Source: Microbispora catharanthi | Lineage (GTDB): Bacteria > Actinomycetota > Actinomycetes > Streptosporangiales > Streptosporangiaceae | Direction: 5' to 3' | Length of the DNA stretch: 64,000 nucleotides | NCBI RefSeq assembly: GCF_006334915.2 | Contig: NZ_VDMA02000007.1 | Span: 1 to 64,000, forward strand | Shown here: piece after piece, positions 22,001 through 30,947 of the stretch | How the letters are laid out: each line of letters starts with the position of its first letter | Position numbering within the stretch: the first letter of the stretch is position 1 | Translations under genes and position numbers: made by a program | Notes under the pieces: model-generated | Told to the model about the DNA's origin: nothing | The model's input: the letters and a program-made list of their open reading frames with translations, nothing else | Databases searched by the model: none

Positions 22001-22253
22001 CGATCTCGGCTCGGCGAAGACCGTGGGACGGGTGATCCTGCGCTGGGAGACGGCCTACGGCTCGTCGTACCGGATCCAGACCTCGCAGGACGGCGCCGCG
22101 TGGACCACCGTCGCCCAGACGACCACGGGCGACGGCGGCGTGGACAACGTCACGTTCGCGCCGGCCGGCGCACGGTACGTGCGGATGCAGGGCGTCAAGC
22201 GTGCCACCGGCTACGGCTACTCGCTGTACTCCTTCGAGGTGTACGGCACGTAG
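19074..22253 (+). CDS. Secreted penicillin acylase family (Ntn) hydrolase with C-terminal discoidin domain
   Basis: An extracellular amidase of the Ntn-hydrolase superfamily, 1059 residues with a signal peptide of about 29 residues. An alpha-subunit region (VTIVRDKATGVPHV, YAGAQDRLWLMDLMRHVGRG) is followed by the beta-subunit start at Ser384 in MSNAIVV, the expected autocleavage nucleophile. GLNLYVLLGRGTDYAWS and the later blocks fit the family; acyl-homoserine-lactone and penicillin acylases are members. Residues about 930-1059 form an F5/8 type C (discoidin) carbohydrate-binding domain ending RATGYGYSLYSFEVYG, which is not part of the classical enzyme. The substrate is unknown. Confidence 0.9.
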   Translation: MHARLRRAITAAAALALVAVGLPAAPAAAAPYYPPDDYCLGQCADVLPPGQNGNATLVDILGNQTLGTYPAHSKDQLGKYADLVSGYTGLTDEQISAFFNDSAFGVPANQVDSTVSPRSDVTIVRDKATGVPHVTGTTREGTMFGAGYAGAQDRLWLMDLMRHVGRGELTPFAGGAAGNRELEQSVWRNSPYTEADLQAQIDRLKTAGTRGAQLYADVQNYVAGINAYIDHCMANRDCPGEYVLTGHLDAITNKGGPEDFRMTDLIAISGVIGGLFGGGGGAEMQSALVRVAARAKYGATEGDRVWAALRSQNDPETVLTLHSGQSFPFGTAPAGATGVVLPDAGTTMPVDITANETGTATSATTQVKSALTGLTVDNSKPEMSNAIVVSAAKATGGHPIAVFGPQTGYFAPQLLMLEELSGPGIRARGAAFAGLNLYVLLGRGTDYAWSATSAAEDITDTYAVTLCDPNGGTPTISSDHYLYHGVCTPMETLKKTNSWKPNTADSTAAGSYDLVVKRTKYGLVTWRGTVGGVPTAFTALRSTYQHEADSAIGFQMFNDPAEMGSAAAFRNSASTIGFAFNWFYVNSADAAYFMSGNVPVRSALSDPNLPMTGNAAHEWSGFDPAANTASYVPPSAHPQAVNQDYFVSWNNKQAKDFGAADGNFSFGAVHRADLLDAPVKAALSSGTLDRAGVVKIMASAATTDLRGWKVLPKLLRVIDSASVSDPALASAVSKLSAWAAAGAKREETAKGSKTYAHADAIRIFDAWWPKLVRAQFRPGLGDGLYQALVNALQINESPSGHQQGDVSSLPGSANEAQAHKGSSFQYGWWGYVDKDIRAVLGDPVAAPLAAKYCGATVAACRTVLLDSLSAALAEPAATTYPGDDSCSAGDQWCADAVRQSPLGGVKHSLISWQNRPTYQQVVSFPAHRGDDVTDLALGRTASASSTQGSNSAAKAVDGDPASRWASGWSDNQYVQVDLGSAKTVGRVILRWETAYGSSYRIQTSQDGAAWTTVAQTTTGDGGVDNVTFAPAGARYVRMQGVKRATGYGYSLYSFEVYGT

Positions 22254-22261
22254 GACGACGG

Positions 22262-22507
22262 TCAGCCCGGCTCGCGCCAGCCCTCGCCCTCCTCGGCGAG
22301 GGCGTCGAGCCGGGCGAGGTCGGCCGGGCCGAGGGCGCCGTCCGGGTCGTCCACGACGACCACCCACTGGGCGTCCTCGGCGTCGTCCTCGCCCGCGAGC
22401 AACTCGCGGACGATGCCGGGAACGCCGAGTGCCGGGAACAGCTCGGCCACGCTTTCGGCGGACTCCTCCGCGCTGTCCCGCTCGGGGAACACCAGCAGGT
22501 GACGCAC
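22262..22507 (-). CDS. Small acidic hypothetical protein
   Basis: An 81-residue protein starting at GTG 22507 and ending 8 bases from the stop of the convergent penicillin-acylase-type gene. It is very acidic, begins MRHLLVFPERDSAEESAESVAE and contains the strand VVVVDDPDG. The pattern of a short beta strand, helix and paired strands recalls small RraB-like or ferredoxin-like folds, but I cannot assign a family. Codon use is like its neighbours and the frame is clean. Confidence 0.55.
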   Translation of the reverse strand: MRHLLVFPERDSAEESAESVAELFPALGVPGIVRELLAGEDDAEDAQWVVVVDDPDGALGPADLARLDALAEEGEGWREPG

Positions 22508-22730
22508 CGCTCCTCCGCAAACAGACAGGTCGCCCCGTCACCCACCGGTCGACACCGCCCAGCGGATCCCGAGCCGGCCGGGCGTGAACACCGCAGTCGG
22601 CCCGCGCCGTCTCTCCACGGCGCCGGGCGCACAAGTCCAGAATCCCCGAGAACACGGCGAGCCGCAAAGTAGCGAGGTGTCGGCGGCCCGGGACAGGACA
22701 GGCGTGCTGGTGGTGACCGGGGTTCGGTTT

Positions 22731-22749
22731 CCCGAACTCCGAGTTCGGG
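22731..22749. promoter_or_regulatory. Palindromic operator candidate before the ABC exporter operon
   Basis: CCCGAACTC and GAGTTCGGG form perfect 9-bp arms around a single C, 46 bases before the ATPase start. This is the size and symmetry of a TetR- or MarR-type site. The gap upstream (22508-22795) holds no other feature I can support. Confidence 0.5.
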
Positions 22750-22795
22750 GGCGGGCACGATCGATCGCCGTTTGCCGCTCGCCGAGGATGAGGGC

Positions 22796-23549
22796 ATGGC
22801 GGAGATCACGAGAGATATCGAGGTGGGAACAGCCGCCCGCGCGGAGAACCTGCATCGTGAATACGGGCGCGGGGCTGCCGGGGTGCGGGCGTTGCGCGGG
22901 GTGTCGGTGGCCTTCGCACCCGGCACGTTCACGGCGGTGATGGGGCCGTCGGGCTCCGGCAAGACCACCTTGCTGCACTGCCTCGCGGGGATGGACCGGC
23001 CCACTCGGGGCTCGGGTCTGGTGGGGCGCTACAGAGGTGTCCCGGCTGCCGGAGCGCCGGCTGGCGGAGCTGCGGCGCAGCCGGGTCGGGTTCGTGTTCC
23101 AGGCGTTCAACCTGATGCCGGCGATGACGGTCGCGCAGAACGTTGAGCTTCCCGGCCGGCTCGCCGGCGAGCCGCCTGACCGGGGCCGGGTGCTGGACGC
23201 GCTCGACCGGGTGGGGCTGGCCGGGCGAGAGCGGCATCGGCCCGGCCAGCTGTCCGGTGGGCAGCAGCAGCGGGTGGCGATCGCCCGGGCGCTACTCACC
23301 CGCCCTCAGGTGCTTTTCGCCGACGAGCCGACGGGTGCGCTCGACCGGGCCACCGGCCACGAGATCCTCGCCCTGCTGCGGGCCGGTGTGGACCGGGACG
23401 GCCGGACCTGCGTGATGGTGACTCACGATCCGGTGGCCGCCGGTTACGCGGACCGGGTGCTGCTGCTCGCCGACGGCGTGGTGGTAAACGAGCTTGACCG
23501 GCCCACCGCCGCCCAGGTCGGCGAACGCCTGAGCCGGTTGGGTGGGTGA
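22796..23549 (+). pseudogene. ABC transporter ATP-binding protein, frameshifted
   Basis: Two overlapping frames together encode one MacB/LolD-type ATPase. Frame one from ATG 22796 carries Walker A GPSGSGKTT and runs to MDRPTRG. Frame two resumes at RVWWGATEVSRLPE (about 23013) and carries the Q-loop FQAFNL, signature LSGGQQQRVAIARAL, Walker B VLFADEPTGALD and the His switch VTHD. One extra base near 23012 explains the break. All motifs are intact, so it is either a recent mutation or a sequencing error. The stop overlaps the permease start as GTGA. If real, the exporter would lack a functional ATPase unless the second part is combined with another. Confidence 0.75.
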
Positions 23550-24925
23550 GCGTGATGGCCGCGATCGCCCTCGGGCAGATGCGTCGGCGTCCGGCGGCCT
23601 TCATCGGCCTGGCGGTCGCGCTCTTCCTCGCCGTCGCCACCATGACGCTGTTCGGCTCGCTGTTCGCCACCGATGTCATGGCCTCGGCGGCCACCCCCGG
23701 GGCGACCGCCGGGCCCGGATTGGTGGTGATCGCCGGAGTCTTCGGTGAGATCGCCGTGCTCGTCGCGTTCTTCGTGGTGGTCAACGCGCTGGGCTTCGCG
23801 GTGCGTCAGCAGCATCGTGAGCTGGCCCTGCTGCGCACGATCGCGGCGACACCCCGTCAGACACGGCGGCTGGTCCGCGGCCAGGTCATCGCGACGACGT
23901 TGCTGGTGACCGCGCCGGGATGGGGCGCCGGCGCGGCGGCGGCCCGTCGCCTCCTCACCGAGTTGCAGCGGCGGGGAATGGCGGCGCCGGGCGTGCGGGT
24001 GCCGGGGACACCGGTGCCGATGCTGGTCGCGCTGGCCGCCGCGCTCGCCGTCGGCCTGGCGGCGTCGGCTGTCGCCGCCAGGCGGATCACCGCGATCGCG
24101 CCCGCGGCCGCCCTCACCGCGAGCTCGGCCGAACAGGGGCGGACGGGTGAGCCACGCCTGCTCGCCGGAATCGGCGCCCTGGTCGGCGGCGTCCTACTGC
24201 TGCGACTGGCCGCGACGCGGCCGCCGGAGCAGTCGGACAAAGCGGGGCAGGCGGCGTTACTCGGTGCTCTGGTGCTGCTGATCGCGGTCGCCCTGGCGGG
24301 GCCGCTCGCGGCGCGCGTCCTGGCGGCCGCGCTGGGCGCGCCGGTACGACCTCTGGCGCCGGGTGCGGGGTGGCTGGCCGACGCCAACCTGCGGGGATAC
24401 GCGCGGCGGTTGTCGTCCGCCGTGGTGCCGGTCGCACTGCTCGTGGGACTCTCGGGCACCATGGTGATCATGACGCGTACCGCCGAGCACAGCGCGAGTG
24501 GGACGGCGACCAGTGTCGCCTCCGCCACGGACGTCTGGCTGCGCCAGGCCGAGTTGGCGCTGCTGGCCTGCTTCGCCGCCGTCTCCACCGTCAACACCTT
24601 GGTCGCCGTGACCGCCGACCGGCGCCGCGAGTTCGCGCTGCTGCGGCTGGTCGGCGCCACCCGGTCGCAGCTGCTGCGCATGCTGACCACGGAGGCGGTG
24701 CTGACCGCGGCGGTGGGTGTGCTGCTCGGCACGGCGGTCGCGGGCGCGGCGTCGGCGGCGTTCAGCACCGCGGTGACCGGCTCGGTGGTGCCGTCCGTCC
24801 CGATGGCCGCCTGCGGGTGGATCGCCGCGGGCGCGGCGGCGCTGACCGTTCCGTGCATCCTGGCCACGGGCCTGGCGGCGATTCACGGCCCGGCGGCGGA
24901 GCTGGTGAGAGGTGGCCGTGGCTGA
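23546..24925 (+). CDS. ABC transporter permease, FtsX-like
   Basis: A 459-residue membrane protein of the FtsX/MacB permease group, with a first transmembrane helix at residues about 15-35. Its first FtsX block contains VNALGFAVRQQHRELALLRTIAATPRQTRRLV. The second, C-terminal FtsX block (TLVAVTADRRREFALLRLVGATRSQLLRML) has three helices. The start GTG at 23546 overlaps the ATPase stop. Together with the ATPase it would form an exporter or mechanotransmission complex in the inner membrane. Such ABC pairs linked to a kinase and regulator often sense and relieve envelope stress or antimicrobial peptides; that role is inferred. Confidence 0.88.
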   Translation: MSVMAAIALGQMRRRPAAFIGLAVALFLAVATMTLFGSLFATDVMASAATPGATAGPGLVVIAGVFGEIAVLVAFFVVVNALGFAVRQQHRELALLRTIAATPRQTRRLVRGQVIATTLLVTAPGWGAGAAAARRLLTELQRRGMAAPGVRVPGTPVPMLVALAAALAVGLAASAVAARRITAIAPAAALTASSAEQGRTGEPRLLAGIGALVGGVLLLRLAATRPPEQSDKAGQAALLGALVLLIAVALAGPLAARVLAAALGAPVRPLAPGAGWLADANLRGYARRLSSAVVPVALLVGLSGTMVIMTRTAEHSASGTATSVASATDVWLRQAELALLACFAAVSTVNTLVAVTADRRREFALLRLVGATRSQLLRMLTTEAVLTAAVGVLLGTAVAGAASAAFSTAVTGSVVPSVPMAACGWIAAGAAALTVPCILATGLAAIHGPAAELVRGGRG

Positions 24926-26144
24926 CCGGCGCCGGTACTTCTCCGTGCGGGGTGGCGAATGGGCCTTCGCCGTCGTCGGGCTGCCGCTCGCGGTGCTCGG
25001 CGCCGTCTACGCACTCGCCGTTGTGTACGCGGGAGCGCTGCTCTCGCTCACGGTGCTCGGCCTGCCGTTCGTGACCGCCGCGCTGCTGGGCGCGCGTGGG
25101 CTCGGCGCACTGCACCGGTGGCTGCTCCAGCAGTTGCTCGGCGAGCGCGTCGAAGCCCCGGACGGGCTGCCCCGCCCGGTGGGCCTGGTCGCCCGCGGCC
25201 GTGTCGTGCTCACCGATCCGGTCGCCTGGCGGACGCTGCTGTATCTGGTGCTACGGTTGCCGCTCGGCGTGCTCGGGTTCGCCGCCGCCGCGGCGCTTCC
25301 CCCGGGTTGCGGTTGGCTGATCGGCTTTCCCCTCTGGGGCCGCCTGCTGGAACCGGGCCCGCGATCGATCACCTGGATGGATGCCGCCTCCGTCGCGCTG
25401 GGCCTGCTTCTGCTGTCCGCGGTGCCCGGCGTGGTCCGGGCGCTGACCGGGGTCGACCGGCGGCTCGCCCGGTCGCTGCTCGGCCCGGCCCGTGCCCAGC
25501 GGCGCGTCCGGGAGTTGGAGACCGCCCGCGCCACCCTCCTGGCGGAGAACACCGACCGGCTTCGCCGTCTTGAGCGCGACCTGCACGACGGCACCCAGGC
25601 GCGGCTGGTCGCCCTGGCCATCACCCTCTCGCTGGCCGAGGACGCCCTCGTTCCCGCCGAGGGCCCGGACCTCGGGCGGCTGCGCACCCTGGTGGACCGT
25701 GCCCGAGGCCAGACCGACGACACCATCGCCGAGCTGCGACGGCTCGTGCGGGGCATTCATCCGGCGGCGCTGGACAATGGCCTCGGCGAGGCGTTGCCGG
25801 AGCTCACCGCCACTACGCCCTTGCCGGTTACCGTCAGCCTTGACCTGCGGGAACGCCCGGACGAGGCAGTCGAACGCGCGGTCTATTTCTGCGCCGCCGA
25901 GCTGCTTACCAACGTCGCCAAGCACAGCGACGCCCGCTCGGCCGAACTCGCGGTCAGTGCGGCCGACGGCCGGGTCAGCCTGACCGTGCGCGACGACGGC
26001 TGCGGCGGCGCGGCGCTCGGCGCCGGCACAGGCCTGACCGGTCTGGCCGGGCGGCTCGCGGCGGTGGACGGCGTCCTGCGGATCGACAGCCCGCCCGGCG
26101 GGCCCACAGTGGTCACCGCCGAGCTGCCGGCTCGTCTGTGCTGA
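24912..26144 (+). CDS. Sensor histidine kinase, NarL-type (HisKA_3)
   Basis: A 410-residue kinase with a putative sensor domain of four hydrophobic segments (about 18-60 and 105-175). The HisKA_3 dimerisation helix contains the phospho-acceptor His225 in ERDLHDGTQARLVAL. The HATPase domain has NVAKHSDA as N-box and DDGCGG as G-box, ending LTGLAGRLAAVDG. The start GTG at 24912 overlaps the permease end by 14 bases (a second GTG at 24918 would also do). It is translationally coupled to the exporter, but its likely response regulator is on the opposite strand. Confidence 0.92.
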   Translation: MAVADRRRYFSVRGGEWAFAVVGLPLAVLGAVYALAVVYAGALLSLTVLGLPFVTAALLGARGLGALHRWLLQQLLGERVEAPDGLPRPVGLVARGRVVLTDPVAWRTLLYLVLRLPLGVLGFAAAAALPPGCGWLIGFPLWGRLLEPGPRSITWMDAASVALGLLLLSAVPGVVRALTGVDRRLARSLLGPARAQRRVRELETARATLLAENTDRLRRLERDLHDGTQARLVALAITLSLAEDALVPAEGPDLGRLRTLVDRARGQTDDTIAELRRLVRGIHPAALDNGLGEALPELTATTPLPVTVSLDLRERPDEAVERAVYFCAAELLTNVAKHSDARSAELAVSAADGRVSLTVRDDGCGGAALGAGTGLTGLAGRLAAVDGVLRIDSPPGGPTVVTAELPARLC

Positions 26145-26148
26145 GAGA

Positions 26149-26811
26149 TCAGCTTCCGCTCTCCGCCAGGTAGGTGAGGACGGCCTTCACCCGCCGGTTG
26201 TCGGCGTCTGTCGCCGGCAGGCCGAACTTGGTGAAGACCGCGGCGACGTGCTTCTCCACCGCCCGCTCCGACACGACCAGCAGCGTGGCGATGGAACGGT
26301 TGGAGTGGCCCTGCGCCATCAGCTCCAGCACCTCGCGCTCGCGTGGCGTCAAAGTGTCCACCCGGCTGCGCCCTCCACCGCGCACCAACCGGGTGACCAC
26401 CTCCGGATCGAGCGCCGTGCCCCCGTCGGCGACCCGGTGCAGCGCGTCCACGAACTCGGAGGTGCGGGCGACGCGTTCCTTCAGCAGATACCCGATGCCC
26501 GCCGCGCCGTCCGCCAGCAGCCGGGAGGCCGCGGCGATCTCGACGTGCTGGGAGAACACCAGGATGCCGACCTCGGGCATCCGCGCACGGATCTCCACGG
26601 CCGCACGGATGCCCTCGTCGGTTTGCGTCGGCGGCATCCGGATGTCCACCACGGCCACGCTGGGCCGGTGCTCGACCACCGCGGCGAGCAACTCGGGCGC
26701 CGTCCCGGCGGTGGCCACCACCTCGCATCCCCGGACGCCGAGCAACTCGGCCATCCCGTCACGGAGCACGACGGAATCCTCGGCCAGTACCACGCGCAGC
26801 CGCCTGTCCAT
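26149..26811 (-). CDS. Response regulator, NarL/FixJ family
   Basis: A 220-residue regulator. The receiver domain has acidic residues near Asp12, phospho-acceptor Asp56 in VAVVDIRMP and Lys111 in LLKERV. The LuxR-type helix-turn-helix (about 155-205) contains LTPREREVLELMAQGHSNRSIA and VEKHV. The start ATG at 26811 matches the family N-terminus; the longer frame to 26988 is not supported. It converges on the histidine kinase gene with only 4 bases between the stops, so the pair is probably cognate but transcribed in opposition. DNA targets are unknown; the exporter promoter is the obvious candidate. Confidence 0.92.
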   Translation of the reverse strand: MDRRLRVVLAEDSVVLRDGMAELLGVRGCEVVATAGTAPELLAAVVEHRPSVAVVDIRMPPTQTDEGIRAAVEIRARMPEVGILVFSQHVEIAAASRLLADGAAGIGYLLKERVARTSEFVDALHRVADGGTALDPEVVTRLVRGGGRSRVDTLTPREREVLELMAQGHSNRSIATLLVVSERAVEKHVAAVFTKFGLPATDADNRRVKAVLTYLAESGS

Positions 26812-26948
26812 CACGACGCCATTATCGGACCCGGCCGACGGCCGGCGCTGCTCGGTGCTGTGGCCGCGAAGCGCGGGAGAACTCCCCCGGGCGCAACCGG
26901 CCGTCTGTTCGCGACTCGTCATACCAGTAGACCTGGGCGCATACAGCG

Positions 26949-26992
26949 GCGGGTGCCGGCACCGTGTCGATTCACACCGTGCCGGCACCCGC
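26949..26992 (-). terminator. Terminator after pheT
   Basis: A 14-bp stem (GCGGGTGCCGGCAC / GTGCCGGCACCCGC) with a 16-base loop, next to the pheT stop. It may also insulate the response regulator gene's promoter from pheT. Confidence 0.75.
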
Positions 26993-27006
26993 TCAGGCGA
27001 TCATGC

Positions 27007-29576
27007 TCAGGCGCCGCGGAGCTGGGCTCCGGTGCGCTCGGCGGCGAGGGCGACGGCGGCGTCGCGCGCCGCCGTGGTCTCCTCGACCGTGAGCGTGCGG
27101 TCGGGCGCCCGGAATCGCAGCGTGTACGCCAGGGACTTGTTGCCCTCGCCCACCTGCGGGCCGGTGTAGACGTCGAACAGCCGGATCGACTCCAGCAGCT
27201 CGCCCGCCCCGGCCCGGAGGGCGGCCTCGACCTCGGCGACCGGGGTGGAGGCGGCGACGGTCAGCGCGACGTCCTGCGTGGCCACCGGGTAGGCGGACAC
27301 GGCGGGCGTCTGCGCCGGCCCGTCGGGGCTGAGCAGCGACAGCTCCAGCTCCATCGCGCAGGTGCGCGGCGGCAGCCCGTAGGCCTCGACGACCCGGGGG
27401 TGCAGCTCGCCGGCGTGACCGACCAGCACCGGCTCGCCGGTCTCCGCGTCGGTGACGGTCAGCGCGGCGCACCGCCCGGGATGCCACGGCTCGTGCTGAT
27501 CGGCCCGGACGCCGAGCTCCACGCCCGCCGCCCGCGCGACCGTGCGGGCCGCCTCGATGGCGTCCGCCCAGGACGCCTGCCGGCCCTCGCCCCACCAGCC
27601 GGAGCGCTCGAACTCACCCGCCAGCACCACGGCCACCCGGAGCGGCTGCCTCGGCAGCGCCGTCTCGATCGCCGCCAGCTCCTCCTCCGTGGGCCTGCGG
27701 TCGACCGGGAGGACCGGAGCCGTCGCCGGGGCCTGCGGCTCGGGCCGGTAGACCAGCCCGGACTCGAACAGCGCCACGTCGGCGAAGCCGCGGCCCACGT
27801 TGCGCACCAGGATCTTCAGCAGGCCCGGCAGCAGCGTGGTCCGCATGTACGGCTCGTCCTCGCTGAGCGGGTTGACCAGCCGGGTCGCCCGCCTGCGTGG
27901 GTCTTGCTCGGGCAGCAGCAGATTGTCGAGGTCGCGCGGCCCCATGAACGGGTAGGCGAGCACCTCCACGTATCCCGCGTGGGCCAGGGCGCCGCCCACC
28001 CGGCGGCGCAGCCGCTGCGCCTCGGTCAGCCCGCCCCCGGCCGGAGCGGGCGGCAGCACCGACGGGATGAGGTCGTACCCCTCAAGCCGGATGACCTCCT
28101 CCGCGAGGTCGTTCGGGTCGGTCAGGTCGGGGCGCCACGTCGGCGGCGTGACCGTGATCAGGTCGTCGCCGTGGACGGCCAGCCGGTCGGCGAGGTCGCC
28201 GGAGGCGAGCACGCCGGTGGCCGCGACGCCGTGCCCGGCCGTCGCGGCGGGGGCGGCGCCCTCCGTCACCACGCAGCCGATCTGCTCCAGCCTGCGGATC
28301 ACGCTCTCCCGCTCGTACGTCACGCCCGCCACCCTGCTGGGGTGGTCGGCCGGGATGGTGATCCGCACCGGCGAGACCTCCACCTGGGCGTGGGTCACTC
28401 CGGGACCGGCGACGGCCCCGCCCAACTCGACCAGGAGCTGGACGGCACGCCACGACGCGGCCAGGGGCAGCTCGCGGTCGACCCCGCGCTCGAACCGCTT
28501 GGACGCCTCGCTCACGAGGTTGTGCCGCCGCGACTCGCGGGCGATGCCGGTGGCGGAGAAGTGCGCCGCCTCGATGACGATGTCGGTCGAGGTCTCGGAG
28601 ATCTCCGTGTGCAGGCCGCCCATCGTGCCGGCCATCGAGATCGGGCCCGAGTCGTCGGTGATGAGGATGTCCTCGTCGTGGAGCGTGCGCACCACGTGGT
28701 CGAGCGTCTCCAGCGTCTCCCCCGGCCGGGCCCGCCGTACGACGATCGGGCCGGACAGGCGCGACCGGTCGAATGCGTGCAGGGGCTGGCCGAGCTCCAG
28801 CATCACGTAGTTGGTGATGTCGACGGCCAGCGAGACCGAGCGCATGCCGGCGCGGGCCAGCCGCACCCGCATCCACAGCGGAGACTCGGCGGCCGGGTCG
28901 AAGCCGGTGACCGAGCGCAGCACGAACCGGTCGCAGGCGGTGGGGTCGGCGATCGCCGCGGGCCAGGACTCCCCGCCCCCGGACTCCGCCTCGCTCGCGG
29001 CCGGGTCGCGGAACGGCACGCCGAACGCGATGGCCGCCTCACGCGCGACGCCGCGGATCGACAGGGCGTATCCGCGGTCGGTCGCGACCTCCAGTTCGAG
29101 CACGTCGTCACGCAGGCCGAGCAGCTCGACCACGTCGGCGCCGATCGGGGTGTCCTGCGGCAGCAGCAGAATGCCCGGGGAGGACTCGGCGATGCCGAGC
29201 TCGGCCTCCGAGCAGATCATGCCGTCGGAGAGGCGCCCGTAGGTCTTGCGGGAGCCGATCTCGAAACCGCCGGGAAGCACCGCGCCGGGCAGCGCGACCG
29301 GGACCACGGCGCCCTCGGAGAAGTTCGTCGCGCCGCACACGATCTCGCGCGGCGTCGCCTCCCCCACCTCGACCTTGCAGTGCCGGATGGGCTTCTTGAA
29401 CCCGGCCAGCTCCTCGAACTCGAGGACCCGGCCGACCACGACGTTCTTGATCTCGTGGCCGTGCGAGTGGATGGCCTCCAGCTTGAGGCCTGCGGCGGTG
29501 AGCCGGTCGGCCACCTCCTGGGCGGTGACCGGGGGGAGATCGACGTACTCCCGCAGCCATGAAAGCGGGACCTTCA

Positions 29577-29577
<1 letters not shown>
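27007..29577 (-). CDS. pheT: Phenylalanyl-tRNA synthetase beta subunit
   Basis: The large subunit of the (alpha-beta)2 enzyme that charges tRNA-Phe. The 856-residue protein has an N-terminal OB-fold tRNA-binding domain (about 40-150, [13 protein letters not shown]). The B3/B4 editing region follows (about 210-400), then B5 with [17 protein letters not shown], the catalytic-like core ([10 protein letters not shown]), and an FDX-ACB anticodon-binding domain at the C-terminus. The ATG at 29577 overlaps the pheS stop by one base, so translation is coupled. Length is normal for the family. Confidence 0.97.
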
Positions 29578-30731
<1,154 letters not shown>

Positions 30732-30734
30732 TTA

Positions 30735-30893
30735 GTGCCCATCCCGTCAATCTTTGCCTCGTCGCGTCGCCCAGAGCGGCACCTCGCGGCGTTGTCGTCG
30801 TCGCCGATAACGCTGTTATCGACTCCTCCTCCGCCTTGCGATACACCACTCTGGACACCGCTCCGTCCGGGCAAATCTTGCCGGTCAGGGCAC
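30735..30893 (+). repeat. Fold-back element, copy 1
   Basis: A 159-bp element. Its first and last about 58 bases are imperfect inverted repeats of each other: GTGCCC...AATCTTTGCC...CCAGAGCGG at the left answers CCACTCTGG...GGGCAAATCTTG...GGGCAC at the right. The centre holds a separate small hairpin, CGATAAC-GCT-GTTATCG. A second copy lies in the opposite orientation at 54307-54519, with conserved arms and a different centre. It codes for nothing convincing and lies between the histidine kinase gene and pheS. Confidence 0.8.
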
Positions 30894-30947
30894 CCGTCCG
30901 ATCAGCCCACCGGGCCGTCCTTCGCGCGATCGGCCTGTGGAAAAGGC

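Noticed and set aside
18277-22253. The accessory region considered as a biosynthetic cluster or prophage
   Set aside because: No core synthase, integrase, capsid or transposase gene is present; the genes are mostly unrelated secreted enzymes.
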